Source: Eucommia ulmoides
Lineage: Eukaryota > Streptophyta > Magnoliopsida > Garryales > Eucommiaceae
NCBI GenBank assembly: GCA_016647705.1
Contig: CM028329.1
Location: 18,409,410 to 18,473,409 of the forward strand
Direction of reading: 5' to 3'
DNA length: 64,000 nt
Made by a program: the position numbers and the translations under genes. Positions 15,101 to 25,508 of this stretch are shown piece by piece. Numbering within the stretch: the first letter of the stretch is position 1; each line of letters begins with the position of its first letter. The notes under the pieces are model-generated. The model ran no database searches. It saw only the letters and a program-made list of their open reading frames with translations, and was not told where the DNA came from.

Positions 15101-18100
15101 CAGATCAATTCAGCAGTCCAATGAATTAGGCCAGGTGCTCAGGGTGTTATGTGTAAATTTGGGAATTGAGGAACCGACAGCAATATGGTTAGTTACCTCT
15201 AAGGTGTCAGCAGCTTTATTAAGATCAAGCATTCCATCTTCTGCATGTTTGATCAAATTGATGAACTTTTTCGTTAAAAGACCTGAGTGAAAATCAAAGG
15301 CCATTGCAGTTATTCGCATTCACAGCATGTACCTCCTCTAGTTCAGAAGTCGGTTATAAGAAATGAAGCCAATGCTTTGTTATTACAAACAAGAGTTTTT
15401 CAGTCACACATCAAGAAAAAAAAAAAAAAAGGCACATGTGATAACTAGTTACCTAGGGAGCTATCGTAACGACAAGGACCAACTGGAGTGAGATTATTCC
15501 CTGAAGGAGATCCTGCACCCACAAACCCAAAATTAAAAATAAATAAAATTAAAATCAAATAATCTCATCACTGCCACTCGGGCTTCTTTCAAATAAACAT
15601 AGCAGGAATACAGAGCTGGGAGCCCAACAAATATTCCCAACCCAAGCTCTTACCAGCATTGAATGCTGGAACAGGAGACCCAGATTTGTTGCACTTTGTC
15701 ATCCTTGGTAATTTTTGAATCTTTCCCCCTTTTCTTGATAAAGGTCTCTGAAGGTTACGATTACCAACTTCCACATATGCAGAACCAGGATTCTGCTCGC
15801 TAGGCTGACATTCAAAGTCTGCTGATTCATGCTTACGCTTTAATTGCTAGATTAAAAATTTAGCATTGATAAATCAGAATCAGCAACACAAACTAATCAA
15901 GCATGAAAGAAAATCTAAGTTCATTCAAGTAACTACCTTCTTCAACATATGCTGGTATAGACAATTGCATATTCAAAATTCAGCAGAAAAATATACAGAT
16001 AAATGTAAACCGTGCCATATCAAGTACCTTGAATAGGGCAAGTGACAGTACGCCATTATATAACAAAATGCTTAGAAATTTATAATGATGGCTATTGCTT
16101 CAATTGATTTTGGTTGGTTTATGTTATTTGTAGAACAGACTGTAAGTAATGGCACACCTCATAAATGCATCCTCAGGGAAGAAAAATAAATTACTGTTCT
16201 CCATGCTTAGATATTATCTGAATCTGTCATTGAGTTCCCATTATCAGCCATAATTCATGGCTACTTCATGAAAATCATGTCAACATGTTTATAATCTAAG
16301 CATCTCTATATGGTTCAAACTTTCCCGTCCCCATCTCAAGTCTTATTGATGGAAACTAGCCACCAAATTGCAAAGTTTCAGATATTTGAATCAATTCAAA
16401 AGTAGTGAGTCAATGGTATGCTTTGTTGATGTACTGTCACGGTTTTAGTGTACTCCAACTGCCCTTAACTTAGCTGTCCAATCAACATAAACCATCTCTA
16501 TGGAGATTGGACTCATTGGAGCATGTATTCTCTTAGGGCGTTATTAGCTTACCTACAAATAGATTTATATGTATTAAATTTTTGAAATTGAGAAGACTTA
16601 AGCATTGAGTTGAGTTATTTGACTTATCCAATTGCCATACGATAGATTTTTAGTTTTAGATCTGCAATTATAAATTTCCAAGTGACATGGGCTTCATGAA
16701 AAAGGCTTGATATTACCATCACATGCACTTCTCAACAACCCTGCTCTTCCAACACATATATACTCTATTTTGAAACTATAAACTACACAGGTTATTACTG
16801 TAAACATTTACAACAACCTTATTTTAGACTATTCTTTCCACGAAAAGAGATGTCATACATACATTTCAATCTTTGCTTCACCTCCAGCACCATATCATGT
16901 AAACTTCTTAACAAAAAATCACATAAACTTATTTTATTAAAAAATTTCTTCTATTAAAAGAAAATGAAAAGAAAACACACACCATTAAACTTCAACTTTC
17001 AGATGATATTCACAACCCTCATTCAAGTTAACTATTTATAAAGGTTTTCAACAATATAAACTAAGATTGGAAGACTACCAATTATGCCATAAATACAATA
17101 AAGTGATCCATTAGATTAGGTTAACTTTAATGCATAAGTTGGCTAATCATATCGAAGTACAAAACCATACCAAAATGTTGCTGAAGTACTAATTGCTTAT
17201 TGTACTTATCAGAATTATGTCATAAGTGCTTCTATGACAAACTCCAAAATTGCAGCACAAGCCAAGTCTTTTTATTTCTTCTATGGAAAACAAACTCTAT
17301 CCGACTAGTCATTTTGTAATTCCTAGCAACTGTCCAGGATAAGATAGATTTGTTGTAGTTAGATTCCAGGTATATTCTATATTTTGTATCAAGTAATACT
17401 TAGTATGTTCTAGAGCAAAATATCCAACTCAAAAAAAAAAACAAATTAGGAGTGATATGTTTTGACAACCGGAATTCTATCATATGGAGATTCATTTCTA
17501 TACAATATTTGAAATGGATCAAACTTTATTGCTACACAAAACGGCTCTAATGCAATATATTGGATTCACAGTAAAACAATGGAAATGACCATTAGCCATA
17601 GTGCAAAAGACACCCATTAAAAAAACTAGTCTTCAATGACTTGTCCATGTTTACAAATAGAGCACCACAAGTTTGAGGCCTCAATCAAGGAAATCACAAA
17701 TAGACATATGATATAACACTGGTCTCCGTGGGCAGCACAAACATTTTATTCATGCTAGTAAGTAATGTCAATGCATCTAAAAATTTCAGCTTGTACCAAA
17801 GGAACACATTCAACACAATGGTTTCAGAAAGCACAATTCTTAAGAGAAAAACAATTCATCCCTTGGAGAGTCTCAAATCCATCCTTCTATGTATATTTAT
17901 TTAATGAGAGAAAAAAAAAATCAAACTTTTCACATTAATTTTCACTCGTCAAGAGCAGAAAAAATCGTATCAAACCTATCTACCAATTTTACCTTAACAA
18001 CGCTAATTTTAAAAAGAAAAAAGATGCACATTAGCCGTTTAATTGATCAAATCCGCTATAGAACTTTAGCAATATAAAACTGAGGAGATCTCATTGTAAT

Positions 18101-18372
18101 TTCTTCGCGGACAAACCCAAAAAAAAAAAAAAAAAAGAGTTTTCTCGCATACAAACAAGCACATAACAAAAAAGTCAAATGTGACTACTCACAGGAGACT
18201 TCACGACGACACCGTCGGGCTCATGAGGCCTGTGGTCGGAATTGGAGGCTGAGAACCGATAATAGTCGCCAAACGGCGGCTTGAACGAGGTGAAAGGAAG
18301 CTGACGGTGGACAATCTGGTGCTGCTGCTCACGTGGGACGATCGCCTCTGTAGGTTGATTGGAAGTCGACAT
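113..18372 (-). CDS. E2F: E2F transcription factor, plant E2Fa/b-like; 12 exons, 3' end outside window
   Basis: Exons read on the minus strand, each bounded by GT/AG and in phase: 18372-18193, 15846-15654, 15512-15453, 15282-15197, 13999-13911, 13800-13746, 7759-7707, 7610-7560, 7406-7358, 782-717, 591-515, 335-113. They sum to 1,182 bp, 394 codons without a stop. The winged-helix DNA-binding domain spans about residues 139-204 with the DNA-contact motif RRIYD at 177-181. The dimerisation heptads cover about 218-256 and the marked box about 257-325. The last visible exon ends in [10 protein letters not shown], just before the usual acidic RB-binding tail, which must lie beyond position 1. E2F proteins bind TTTSSCGC sites with a DP partner in the nucleus and drive S-phase genes. 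The ATG at 18,372 is preferred: the open frame upstream has no ATG. Introns 6 and 9 (about 6.0 and 6.6 kb) are swollen by repeats. The product looks intact. Confidence 0.93.
388..418. repeat. (CA)n(TA)n microsatellite in E2F intron 11
   Basis: A CA dinucleotide run followed directly by TA repeats lies in the intron between the exons at 335 and 515. It has no evident function. Confidence 0.8.
842..964 (+). repeat. 5' LTR of intronic Copia element
   Basis: This copy is about 123 bp, homologous to 5,803-5,940, and ends at CTTCGACA just before the primer-binding-like sequence. Confidence 0.75.
1055..1593 (+). repeat. Two-copy tandem duplication, unit about 269 bp, in the Copia leader
   Basis: The segment beginning near 1,055 recurs from about 1,324 with a constant 269-bp offset; for example ACTTCTGTACT occurs at 1,101 and 1,370. 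Both copies carry repeated GTCCAGATCCRA-like phrases, so each unit is itself internally repetitive. It lies between the LTR and gag. The open frames over it are a by-product of the repeat. Confidence 0.8.
1860..5728 (+). pseudogene. Copia gag-pol remnant, many stops and frameshifts
   Basis: The gag N-terminus is visible near 1,868-1,960 ([12 protein letters not shown] motif, then HLTD) and a second gag block at 2,264-2,440 ([17 protein letters not shown]). Protease-like sequence with a D-shifted active site is at 2,820-3,060 ([10 protein letters not shown]). Integrase fragments run 3,190-3,720 and the reverse transcriptase region 4,280-5,340. RNase H is at 5,340-5,730 with a recognisable [15 protein letters not shown] block, ending DLCTKP. 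Stops and frameshifts in every domain make it non-functional. Confidence 0.85.
5803..5940 (+). repeat. 3' LTR of intronic Copia element
   Basis: This copy is about 138 bp. It carries a small extra segment (TGTATTGTTTAGTGTTTC area) compared with the 5' LTR. The difference and the coding decay indicate an old insertion. Confidence 0.75.
5941..7357. other. Rest of E2F intron 9, no gene seen
   Basis: AT-rich intron sequence between the Copia 3' LTR and exon 9. It contains CT-rich runs (about 6,430-6,840) and an (ATAA)n run near 7,497-7,525. I see no coding signal or element boundary. Confidence 0.6.
7885..8036. repeat. 76-bp tandem duplication in E2F intron 6
   Basis: Positions 7,885-7,960 are repeated head-to-tail at 7,961-8,036. 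I see a single difference (GGAGTCT versus GGACTCT), so the duplication is recent. It sits about 130 bp upstream, in gene orientation, of the exon 7 acceptor. Confidence 0.9.
8037..9600. other. E2F intron 6 segment, no gene seen
   Basis: AT-rich intron DNA. The only distinct structure is a perfect inverted repeat at 9,318-9,340 with 11-bp arms around one base. Short open frames here have no recognisable similarity. Confidence 0.5.
9600..11700. repeat. Repetitive DNA, possibly a decayed LTR fragment, in E2F intron 6
   Basis: The stretch holds two 80-bp tandem units at 10,297-10,376 and 10,377-10,456, each starting GGYTCATCCAAGACCC, plus a partial third. Further on are repeated phrases such as CTCCAAAARGCC and RAAGACTTG. 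Near 11,260-11,360 is a block of the kind GAACTACGTTTGACTT followed by TATGTAGGCAACCTGA. I recognise that block from plant Gypsy LTRs from memory, not by search. Boundaries are not visible. Confidence 0.4.
11717..11893. repeat. Degenerate direct repeat, offset 108 bp
   Basis: A roughly 67-bp segment at 11,717-11,783 (CAATGTAATATATACTC...) recurs at 11,825-11,891 with substitutions. Both copies contain a GAGTAGT block and a GTTAAGATACAATGAT block. It is purely non-coding. Confidence 0.65.
12111..13458 (+). mobile_element. Copia-type LTR (solo or truncated, SIRE-like) in E2F intron 6
   Basis: It starts TGTTGGTGTTAGCC and contains clustered GTCGAC/CGACC motifs around 12,590-12,710. The end is typical of SIRE-like LTRs: ATCCAATTCAACCCCCCCC at about 13,400, closing in GTGCTACA. 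The following ACTGGTTTCATATTAATG could be a decayed primer-binding site, which would mean a truncated element rather than a true solo LTR. No target duplication found. Confidence 0.6.
13459..13745. other. E2F intron 6, 5' portion, no feature seen
   Basis: Short stretch between the intronic LTR and exon 6. It may begin with a few bases of Copia internal sequence; nothing else is recognisable. Confidence 0.4.
14000..15196. other. E2F intron 4
   Basis: AT-rich intron between exons 4 and 5. The phrase GCTCTAATATCATGTTAGGA at about 14,270 resembles the reversed Met-tRNA primer-binding region of plant retroelements. An old minus-strand remnant is therefore possible, but no LTR pair is visible. Confidence 0.4.
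15847..18192. other. E2F intron 1, no gene seen
   Basis: About 2.3 kb of AT-rich DNA with poly-A runs (for example near 18,118-18,136). I see no coding, TIR or LTR structure. Confidence 0.6.
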
Positions 18373-18571
18373 GGGAACTGAGTTTTGGAGTGAGAATTCA
18401 GCGTAGAGAAAGGCGATCGGCCTTTCCAACTTGAGGCTTGGGGCTTTCAAGTTTCAACAGAGAGAAGAATTGGAATTGAGAGGAATTAAATATGGATGGA
18501 AATTGAATTGGGGGAAATCGGTGATGGAGAGTATGTGAGGGTTAGATCTGATTTTGGAAGAGGCTTGAAAA

Positions 18572-18579
18572 AGCGGGAA
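18572..18579 (-). promoter_or_regulatory. E2F-like binding site in the E2F leader
   Basis: The minus strand reads TTCCCGCT, matching the loose E2F consensus TTSSCGS, about 90 bp downstream of the TATA box and next to a (CT)n run. Plant and animal E2F genes are often controlled by E2F itself, so autoregulation is plausible, but a 7-base match can arise by chance. Confidence 0.3.
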
Positions 18580-18664
18580 GAGAGAGAGAGAGCAGAAAAC
18601 GAGGGAAGAAACGAGGGAGGGAATTGGAATTTGGTTCGGATATGGATGTGGAGGGAAGCACTTA

Positions 18665-18673
18665 CTTTATATA
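18665..18673 (-). promoter_or_regulatory. Putative TATA box of the E2F gene
   Basis: The minus strand reads TATATAAAG about 295 bp upstream of the E2F ATG. A start site about 30 bp downstream would give a 5' leader of about 260 nt that is CT-rich and has no upstream ATG that I can find. The position is inferred from sequence only. Confidence 0.45.
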
Positions 18674-18689
18674 CGGTAATTATTATCAC

Positions 18690-19011
18690 TTCATATCAAA
18701 TAACCGCAATTTCGACGCTATTTTTATTTCCCTTTTTTTTTTTTAAGGGATCTCCTGAAAAATCAACAAAATAGGACAAATAATCATTCTAAAATTATCA
18801 TTGCTTCTACAACTAAATTTTATTTTCTTTATGAAAAATATATAATTTTTTTCAAAAACACCATTAATTCCCTTGTCTATTTTCCAATAAATTTTATTTA
18901 TTTTTGTAACATTCCATTGAAAATGTTACAAAAAAAAATAATTCTAAATGACATCCAATTAAAATAATACATATAAAAAAATCAAAATATCAAAAAATAT
19001 CTACTAAATAT
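18690..19011. other. AT-rich intergenic spacer upstream of E2F
   Basis: Very AT-rich spacer with no ORF of note. It may include distal E2F promoter sequence. Confidence 0.5.
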
Positions 19012-19593
19012 TAGGGGTGTGCAACAAGTGGTTTGGGGCGGTTTGGACTAAAACCGTAGACAAAATCAATACTAAGCGGGTTGGGCTAATTTGAATTGTA
19101 GACCGCCCAATAATGTGCGGGTTGGGGCGGATTGGAATGTGCAGATTGGCTAGTTTAAACCATAGGCTACCTAATAGTGTATGGGTTGGACATATTTTTG
19201 GGTTGGGCTAACTAGAACCGTGGATTACCCAAGGCGGCGAATGAATTTAGGGGAAAAAATTCACAAATGAGGAGAATGAATTAGGATTTAGGAAGAACAA
19301 AGAGAATAAGATGCAAGATGAATGATCGACGGTAGTCGGAACAGATAGAAACCGTAGGCAATGACTTAGATATTATTTACATCATCACAAAATGACGTCC
19401 TTTTGTATTCCACTTGGCGGGCGGGTTGACCCCATAAGAAAATTGATCAAACCGTAACCCACTCATTCATGTGCGGATTTCAAGGTTTATGACCTGCGCA
19501 ATATGCGGGTTAGTATTGGACGGATTTTTTGCGGTGCGGTTTGGGGGGTTTGAACGGTTTTGGCGAGTTGGACTGATCTGTTACACACCCCTA
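19012..19593. mobile_element. hAT-like non-autonomous DNA element (MITE, 582 bp)
   Basis: The left end reads TAGGGGTGTGCAAC and the reverse complement of the right end reads TAGGGGTGTGTAAC, a good terminal inverted repeat. Flanking 8-mers CTAAATAT (19,004-19,011) and CTAAACAA (19,594-19,601) look like a diverged 8-bp target duplication, as expected for hAT. The inside is rich in GGTTTGG and GGCGGGTTG phrases typical of hAT subterminal repeats. No transposase. Confidence 0.75.
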
Positions 19594-20685
19594 CTAAACA
19601 ATAATTTTTATAACATTATGTTGAAAGTTCTAAAATTCAAAAATGTCGTTAGTAACAATTTCACTAAATATATTTTCAGTTAACAATTCCACTTAATATT
19701 GGTTTTTCAATAACAATTCCACTTAAAATTATTTTATGAATAATATTTCAAAAATTTAAAAATATTAAATTCATTTAATTAAAAATTATCTTTATAAAAA
19801 AAAAATTACCAAAAATTAATAAGCATAATTCCAGTGAATAATATCAGTTTCATTGAATGTAAATAGTTCTACTGATATCATAAAAAAAAAAAAAAAAAAA
19901 AAAAATCTTATATATTCGTATTTACATAAATCTAAAATTGAAAATAAAATATTAAAAAAATCAATCAATCAAAGTGAAACTCCACGTAAATAAGTAAATG
20001 AAATATATTATATAAACACATCTACATTTTAAAATCCACTTAAAATTACTTAAAAAACGAGTAAAAATTCACAATCAGTAAAAGTCCACCAACAACCAAA
20101 CTAAATTTAGCAAACAAAACAACAATATAGACTTCCAAACATGAAAAGAAAAACAAACATAGATTAGACTTTGATTCCATACAACAAAAATTGCAAAATT
20201 AGAATGCTCTGCAAGAAGCTCGTTTATGAGATAATTAACATGTAATCTCAAACTATATTGACACACAAAAGAAATGAAAACATAAATAAACCTACGGAGG
20301 AATAAAATTTGAGCTCAGATTTGATGTTGATAGCATAACATATATCTAATTATCAATAAAAAGAAACTAAAACAAACCCTAGACCATTGTATTAAAGGTT
20401 TACAAATCAATGTCAATTGAACCAGATCGATCTAGATTGAGGGATTCGAAGAATTACCACATGATCAAACGATAAAGGGCCATGATCGTTGAAGTTTGAT
20501 CGTCCGACTCAGGCAAAACCTTGATAAGGTATTGAACGAATACTATAAATGATCGACAGACTATGGAAGTCAACCAATTACTTTGGTCAGAATAGGTTAT
20601 TGTTTCTCCCGTTTTAATTCAAATCTTCAAACTGTTCGTCGTGTTTATTTATTTTAAATTATTTTTAAATATGTTTAAATTATTT

Positions 20686-20688
<3 letters not shown>
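19594..20688. other. AT-rich spacer, no gene seen
   Basis: Contains a long poly-A run (about 19,880-19,905) and several A/T tracts. A less AT-rich patch at 20,400-20,560 has no recognisable coding content. Confidence 0.5.

Positions 20689-20748
<60 letters not shown>
20689..20748. repeat. (GT)n(AT)n microsatellite
   Basis: About 20 GT units run directly into AT repeats. It lies near the unidentified left edge of the large Copia element. Confidence 0.9.
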
Positions 20749-20889
20749 GAATTATTTGTGAAGAGTTATTTAGTGTGGGAATATTTATTTTAGCACATTG
20801 GCACATTTTTCCATTTCAAGAGGGTACTCTACCAGTTAGATACTAATTTTCTCCTCTCCAAGAAGAAAGGAGGGAAGCGCTCTTGAAAT

Positions 20890-22291
20890 TTGTGAAGAGT
20901 TATTTAGATTGAGAATATTCATTTTAAATGCTTTTGAAATATATTAATATTCCAATTAGGTTTTCTTGATTCTCTCTTGATTAGTCACCTATTCTTGACG
21001 TCTTGAACTGACAATTGAAGGTTGCACGTTTTTAAATAATGTGTATTTTTTGCTAGATACATTGATATAATTCAAAAATTTCAAAGCCAAAGTTAATATA
21101 GTTGCTGGAGTGTCTTTTTTATTATCTTCTTAAATAGCCTAAATTAATCACGAAATTAATAAGGAAATCAACCAATATACATTCTCAGCAACTTGAAGAA
21201 TATTATTCATGAATATTGTGATAAAAGAGAGAGAGTGAGAGAGAAACGATTGTGATAAATCATTGAGTTCTTACACATGAAATTCTTAGTGGTTTGTTTG
21301 TTGGAAATCAAACTTATTGCCATCAATTTTTTTTTTTTTTTTTTTTTTAGATTATGAGTTGAGATCCATAGCTGACATTCTTTGATATTGGATTCCAGTG
21401 AGATTGTTCTTAATATTAATATCATTTTTTCTTCTATCAAGATATATTAGATTAAAATCGTTATGTGCTTAAATATGTTAAATAATTGAAATATTTCAGT
21501 GATTATAACTTAAGCACATCATGTAATATATTTTTATTGATTTTAGGAGATTGGAATTCAATTGAGTTCAATTCTTTTGATATAAGTGTTACCGAAAATA
21601 TATTTAATTCAAAATGTTAAATTACTCATGCAGCAAAAATTTATCTAGACTATCTTATCAAGTAAAATGTTTTGGTTGAATCAATTGAAATTATTTTGGA
21701 ATACTTGTGATTTGTATTAAAATACTTACGTGTTTAAATTGCACTATCACAACACTCTCGGATATCATGTTACATATTAATTGAAAAGTAAAATCGTATA
21801 TTGGATTTGACTTAACTGAGTTAAATCGTATATTGGATTTATAAGTGTTGATAGAAACCCCTTGTGAGAAAAATAAATTTGTGAGATATTGATTGTAACT
21901 TGAACTAGTGTGTCAGTTTAAGCAGAGAGATTGATTGGGATGAACGTGTAATTCACTCAAGGGTTTAGAGAGTTTGGTTCTCGTTTGGGAAGAGGATTTG
22001 AATTAGTGAAATTTGAACTCTTGATGGGAGCTTGGTGTATTAGACGTAAGCAAGGATAACTTACCAAACTATTATAAATTGATGTTTTAAGTGACTTTAA
22101 TCCTATATCTCCATATTATGTTGTGTGCATGATTATCTACTTATTTGATAAATCATTTCGAATATTATTTAATAAGTATTAACTTGGATTTGATTGAAAC
22201 ATCGAGTATCTATTTTTAAATGTTTTAAAAACGTAGTGATTTTTTTACCTACCTAATTTACTCCCCTCTTGGGTATTTTTTTGAGTAAACA
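20890..22291 (+). mobile_element. 5' LTR (3' part at least) of the large SIRE-like Copia element
   Basis: The right end is clear: TTTACTCCCCTCTTGGGT, closing in GAGTAAACA at 22,291, directly followed by ATTTATGCCAGAGC. That stretch is a decayed form of the Met-tRNA primer-binding site ATTGGTATCAGAGC. Upstream text follows the order of the SIRE-like LTRs at 40-45 kb: AATTGA then GTTGATAGAAACCCCTTGTG, later GACGTAAGCAAGGATAACTTACC. The left boundary is not resolved, and 20,890 is approximate. A poly-T run lies at 21,328-21,349. Confidence 0.6.
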
Positions 22292-22305
22292 ATTTATGCC
22301 AGAGC
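22292..22305 (+). other. Primer-binding site of the SIRE-like Copia element
   Basis: ATTTATGCCAGAGC matches the plant initiator-Met primer-binding site apart from a few substitutions, and sits immediately after the LTR end. Confidence 0.65.
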
Positions 22306-22379
22306 TATCTTTTTTTTCTTAAATAGGATTAAAACCTTATCAAATCAATCCACGATACACAACGTAGGATTTACATTGT

Positions 22380-25172
22380 CCGAAGGACAATCCATATATG
22401 GGCTAACACTCTTCACTAGTAACAACTGCATCTTCTGGAAAGCCAGGATGTTGATCTTGTTTCAAACCACTAACTATGAGGGGTGACATGCTTTTAAAAA
22501 TGATCCCCATGTTCCTAAGATTCAAGATGTATCTAATAGGGAAGAACATTTCATTGAGGCTTGTATTATATAGTTTTCTATTAATGTCCAATCTATAACC
22601 TAATCTTTTGTGATTTTGATGTAAATAAGTATAGCAAAATCTCAGGTTGCAAGTCAACAGTAAAAGTTAAATGCGTGATCCATCAATTCAAGTTGTTCAA
22701 AATGGGTTAAGTTGAATATATCCAGTATAAGTACAATCGGTTCACCAACATCTGCAATAGTCTAAATATCCTCAAGAAGCCATACTCCATGACAGAAAGG
22801 GTAAGACAAATTATGAGGTCAATACCTAAGGCGTGGGAACCAAAAGTGACAGTTATCTAAGCGGTTAAAAATCTAAACATGTACACAATTGATGAACTAA
22901 TTGAAAACCTCATGATGCATGAAACTTTAATCAAAGGATACGAGGAGTAGTCAATCTCGAGCGGAAGGAAAGTTCTAGCTCTTAAGTTTCAGAAAGAGGA
23001 TGACATAGATGATAGTGATGGAGAAATCCTAGATAGAGATCAAGAAAGGAGATTAACACTCATGACACAAAACTTCCAATAATTTGGGAGAAAAACATTC
23101 AAGGTTAAAAGGTTTCTTAATCCAAATAGCATTGAGTGTTTTAATTGCCATAAGACATATCACGTTCAATCCGATTGCCGAGAACCAAATAAGTAGAACA
23201 AAAATAGAAAAATATAGCAATTTCAAAAAGGAAAGAAGAAGGCAACAAAAGCCACATAGGATGACTCCAAATCCAGCAACTCAAGAAGCTCAAGTAGTAA
23301 GGACGAGTCCAACATACTTGCCTTGATGACCAATATTGATGAGGTACCAAGTTTAAAAAGTTCTACTTAAAGTTCTATAAATTTTGATGTAGTATATGAT
23401 ACATAAGAGAAATTATGTTAAAAAATACAAAAATCAGCTTTAAAAAATGAATGGCCTTAAGAAAACGAGTTTCTCCTTAAACAAACAAGTTGAGTTCGCT
23501 AACGCTGAAAACACTTCCCTTAAAAAGGGAACCTCTAAATTAAAGAAATATGATTTTGAAAATAAAATCAAGGAGTTAAAACTTAATATTAATGGTTTAA
23601 ACTCAATTATGATTAAGTTTACAGAGGGATAAAATAGTTTTAAAATGTTATTGGAAGGTGAAAAAGGTGTTTTCAACAAGGCAAGGAATCAATTTTCAAA
23701 AGAACTCTAAACAAAAATGTTTGAAAAAATTCTTCTCTGAAATTAAGAAAACAGTAAAGTGTATTCATTGTACTCCTTTAGGTCATACCATCAATGCATG
23801 ATTGTTAAGAAAGGAAATATTCAATTCAAATAAATATAGGTACCGAAAAAAATCATTGCCTCACAAACTAACCCTATCTGACCCAAGTAGATGGAGTTCC
23901 ACTTAGGAACTATTCAAGGTTCTCCTTGTAGGTTAATCCAAAGACATCTATTAGCAAGAATAAATAGTTCTTAAATAGTGGCTACTCGTTCCATATAATG
24001 GAAATAAATCAAAATTCACATTTTTGACACCTAAAGATGGAGGTCACATATTTTTATCATAATTAAGGATGTGTTATTAGTATATGGACTTAAGTATTAT
24101 TTGTTAAACATTATCCAATTATGTGATAAAGGTTATAAAGTAGTATTTAATAATAATCAATGCATAATAGAAAGTAGAACAAATCACAAAGTGTTTCATT
24201 TTGCATCTTGTTTCCAAAATGTGTACGCATATTCTTTTGATGAAATTGTGTCTCAAAATCTCTCATGCCTAAGGGATTTGTCTGAAAATAGTTGGTTGTG
24301 GCATAGACTAGTAGAGTGTGCATGCATGAAATTATTATCTTATCTTTGTAAGAAAAGTCCGGTTAAAGGTTTAAACCTAACATAAAATTTATTAAGAATA
24401 AAATATGTGATGCATGTCAATTAGGAAAACAACTTTAATATTTGCCTAAATAGAAATTACAAACATATACATATTGACCTTTGGAATTGCTTCATCTTTA
24501 TTTATTTGGACCTAATCCAATTGCTAATTTAGATGGTAAATTCACGCATTTTTCATTATGGATGATTTATCTAGATACACTTTGTTGTTATTCATGGTTA
24601 AGAAAAGCGATGTTGCGTATGCATTCTTCAAATATTGTAAAGGTGCTCAAAATTAGAAATAGTTGTGCATTAACGACATCCATAGTGATAGAAGTAGAGG
24701 ATTTAAAAATGACAAGATTCAAAGTTTTTGTGATGAAAATAGTTTTTGTCATAATTGCTTTGCACCTAGAATTCCCCAACAAAATGGGATTGTTAAGATA
24801 AAATTTTCTTTTCTTCAAGAAATAGCTAGGGCCATGCTAAATGAACATTACTTTACCTAAATATTTTTGAGTTGAGGCCATTAGAACTACATATCATGTA
24901 TGAAATTGTGTTTCCATTCGTTGGGGTTTAAATAAAACTCCTTATGAAATTTGCAATGGGAAAACCCCAATTATTTCTAACTTCTAATTCTTTGGTTACA
25001 AATGCTTCATTTAAATGACAAGGATAATGTGGGTAAATTTGATGTGAAATCTAATGCAGGTTTATTTCTTGGTTATTACTCGACTAATAAAGTATTTAGG
25101 GTTCATAATAAGAGAACTTTGGTATTTGAGGAATCTATGGATGTTGTTTGAAGAATCTAACCCTTTACTACT
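22380..25172 (+). pseudogene. SIRE-like Copia gag, protease and integrase remnant (left part)
   Basis: The gag UBN2-type domain is readable at about 22,725-22,950 (VRQIMRSIPKAW, then YTIDELIENLMMHE). A CCHC zinc knuckle is at 23,137-23,178 with Cys and His spacing C-X2-C-X4-H-X4-C. A lysine-rich coiled segment follows at 23,445-23,700. The pre-integrase and zinc region is at 24,071-24,440 (SWLWHRLVE, CDACQLGKQ). The integrase core is at 24,480-25,150 and contains NGIV. Stops and frameshifts throughout. The coding region is cut at 25,172 by the Gypsy insertion and resumes at 36,043. Confidence 0.8.
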
Positions 25173-25177
25173 AAAAG
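25173..25177. repeat. Left target-site duplication of the Gypsy element
   Basis: AAAAG before the element and AGAAG after it (36,038-36,042) differ at one base, consistent with a 5-bp duplication plus one later substitution. Confidence 0.55.
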
Positions 25178-25467
25178 TATAAAACCTAAATCGTAGAACG
25201 TACGTCATAAATAGTTGCATTATAGAGCATTAGAAAATTTTAGGGTAAAATTTTATTGATTAAAATTCAAATCAAAAGTTGGGGGTCAAATTGAAAATTT
25301 AGAAACATTAAATTTAAACTTGAGATTTAAATTGACAATTAAAATCAAAAAGTGAAAATATTAAGGGTGAAATTAAAATTTTTGAAACTTTTAAAAGTTG
25401 AAATTTATTGAAATTAAGATCTTAAAGAAAATTGGGGGAGAAAAGTGCAATTTAACCATTTTTTTTT

Positions 25468-25470
<3 letters not shown>

Positions 25471-25508
<38 letters not shown>
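25471..25508. repeat. (CA)n(TA)n microsatellite in the Gypsy 5' LTR
   Basis: About 14 CA units followed by a short TA run. The equivalent tract in the other LTR is about three times as long. Confidence 0.9.

Noticed and set aside
18373..18450. N-terminal extension of E2F to 18,450
   Set aside because: The upstream in-frame codon is TTG, not ATG; the first ATG is at 18,372 and fits the family.
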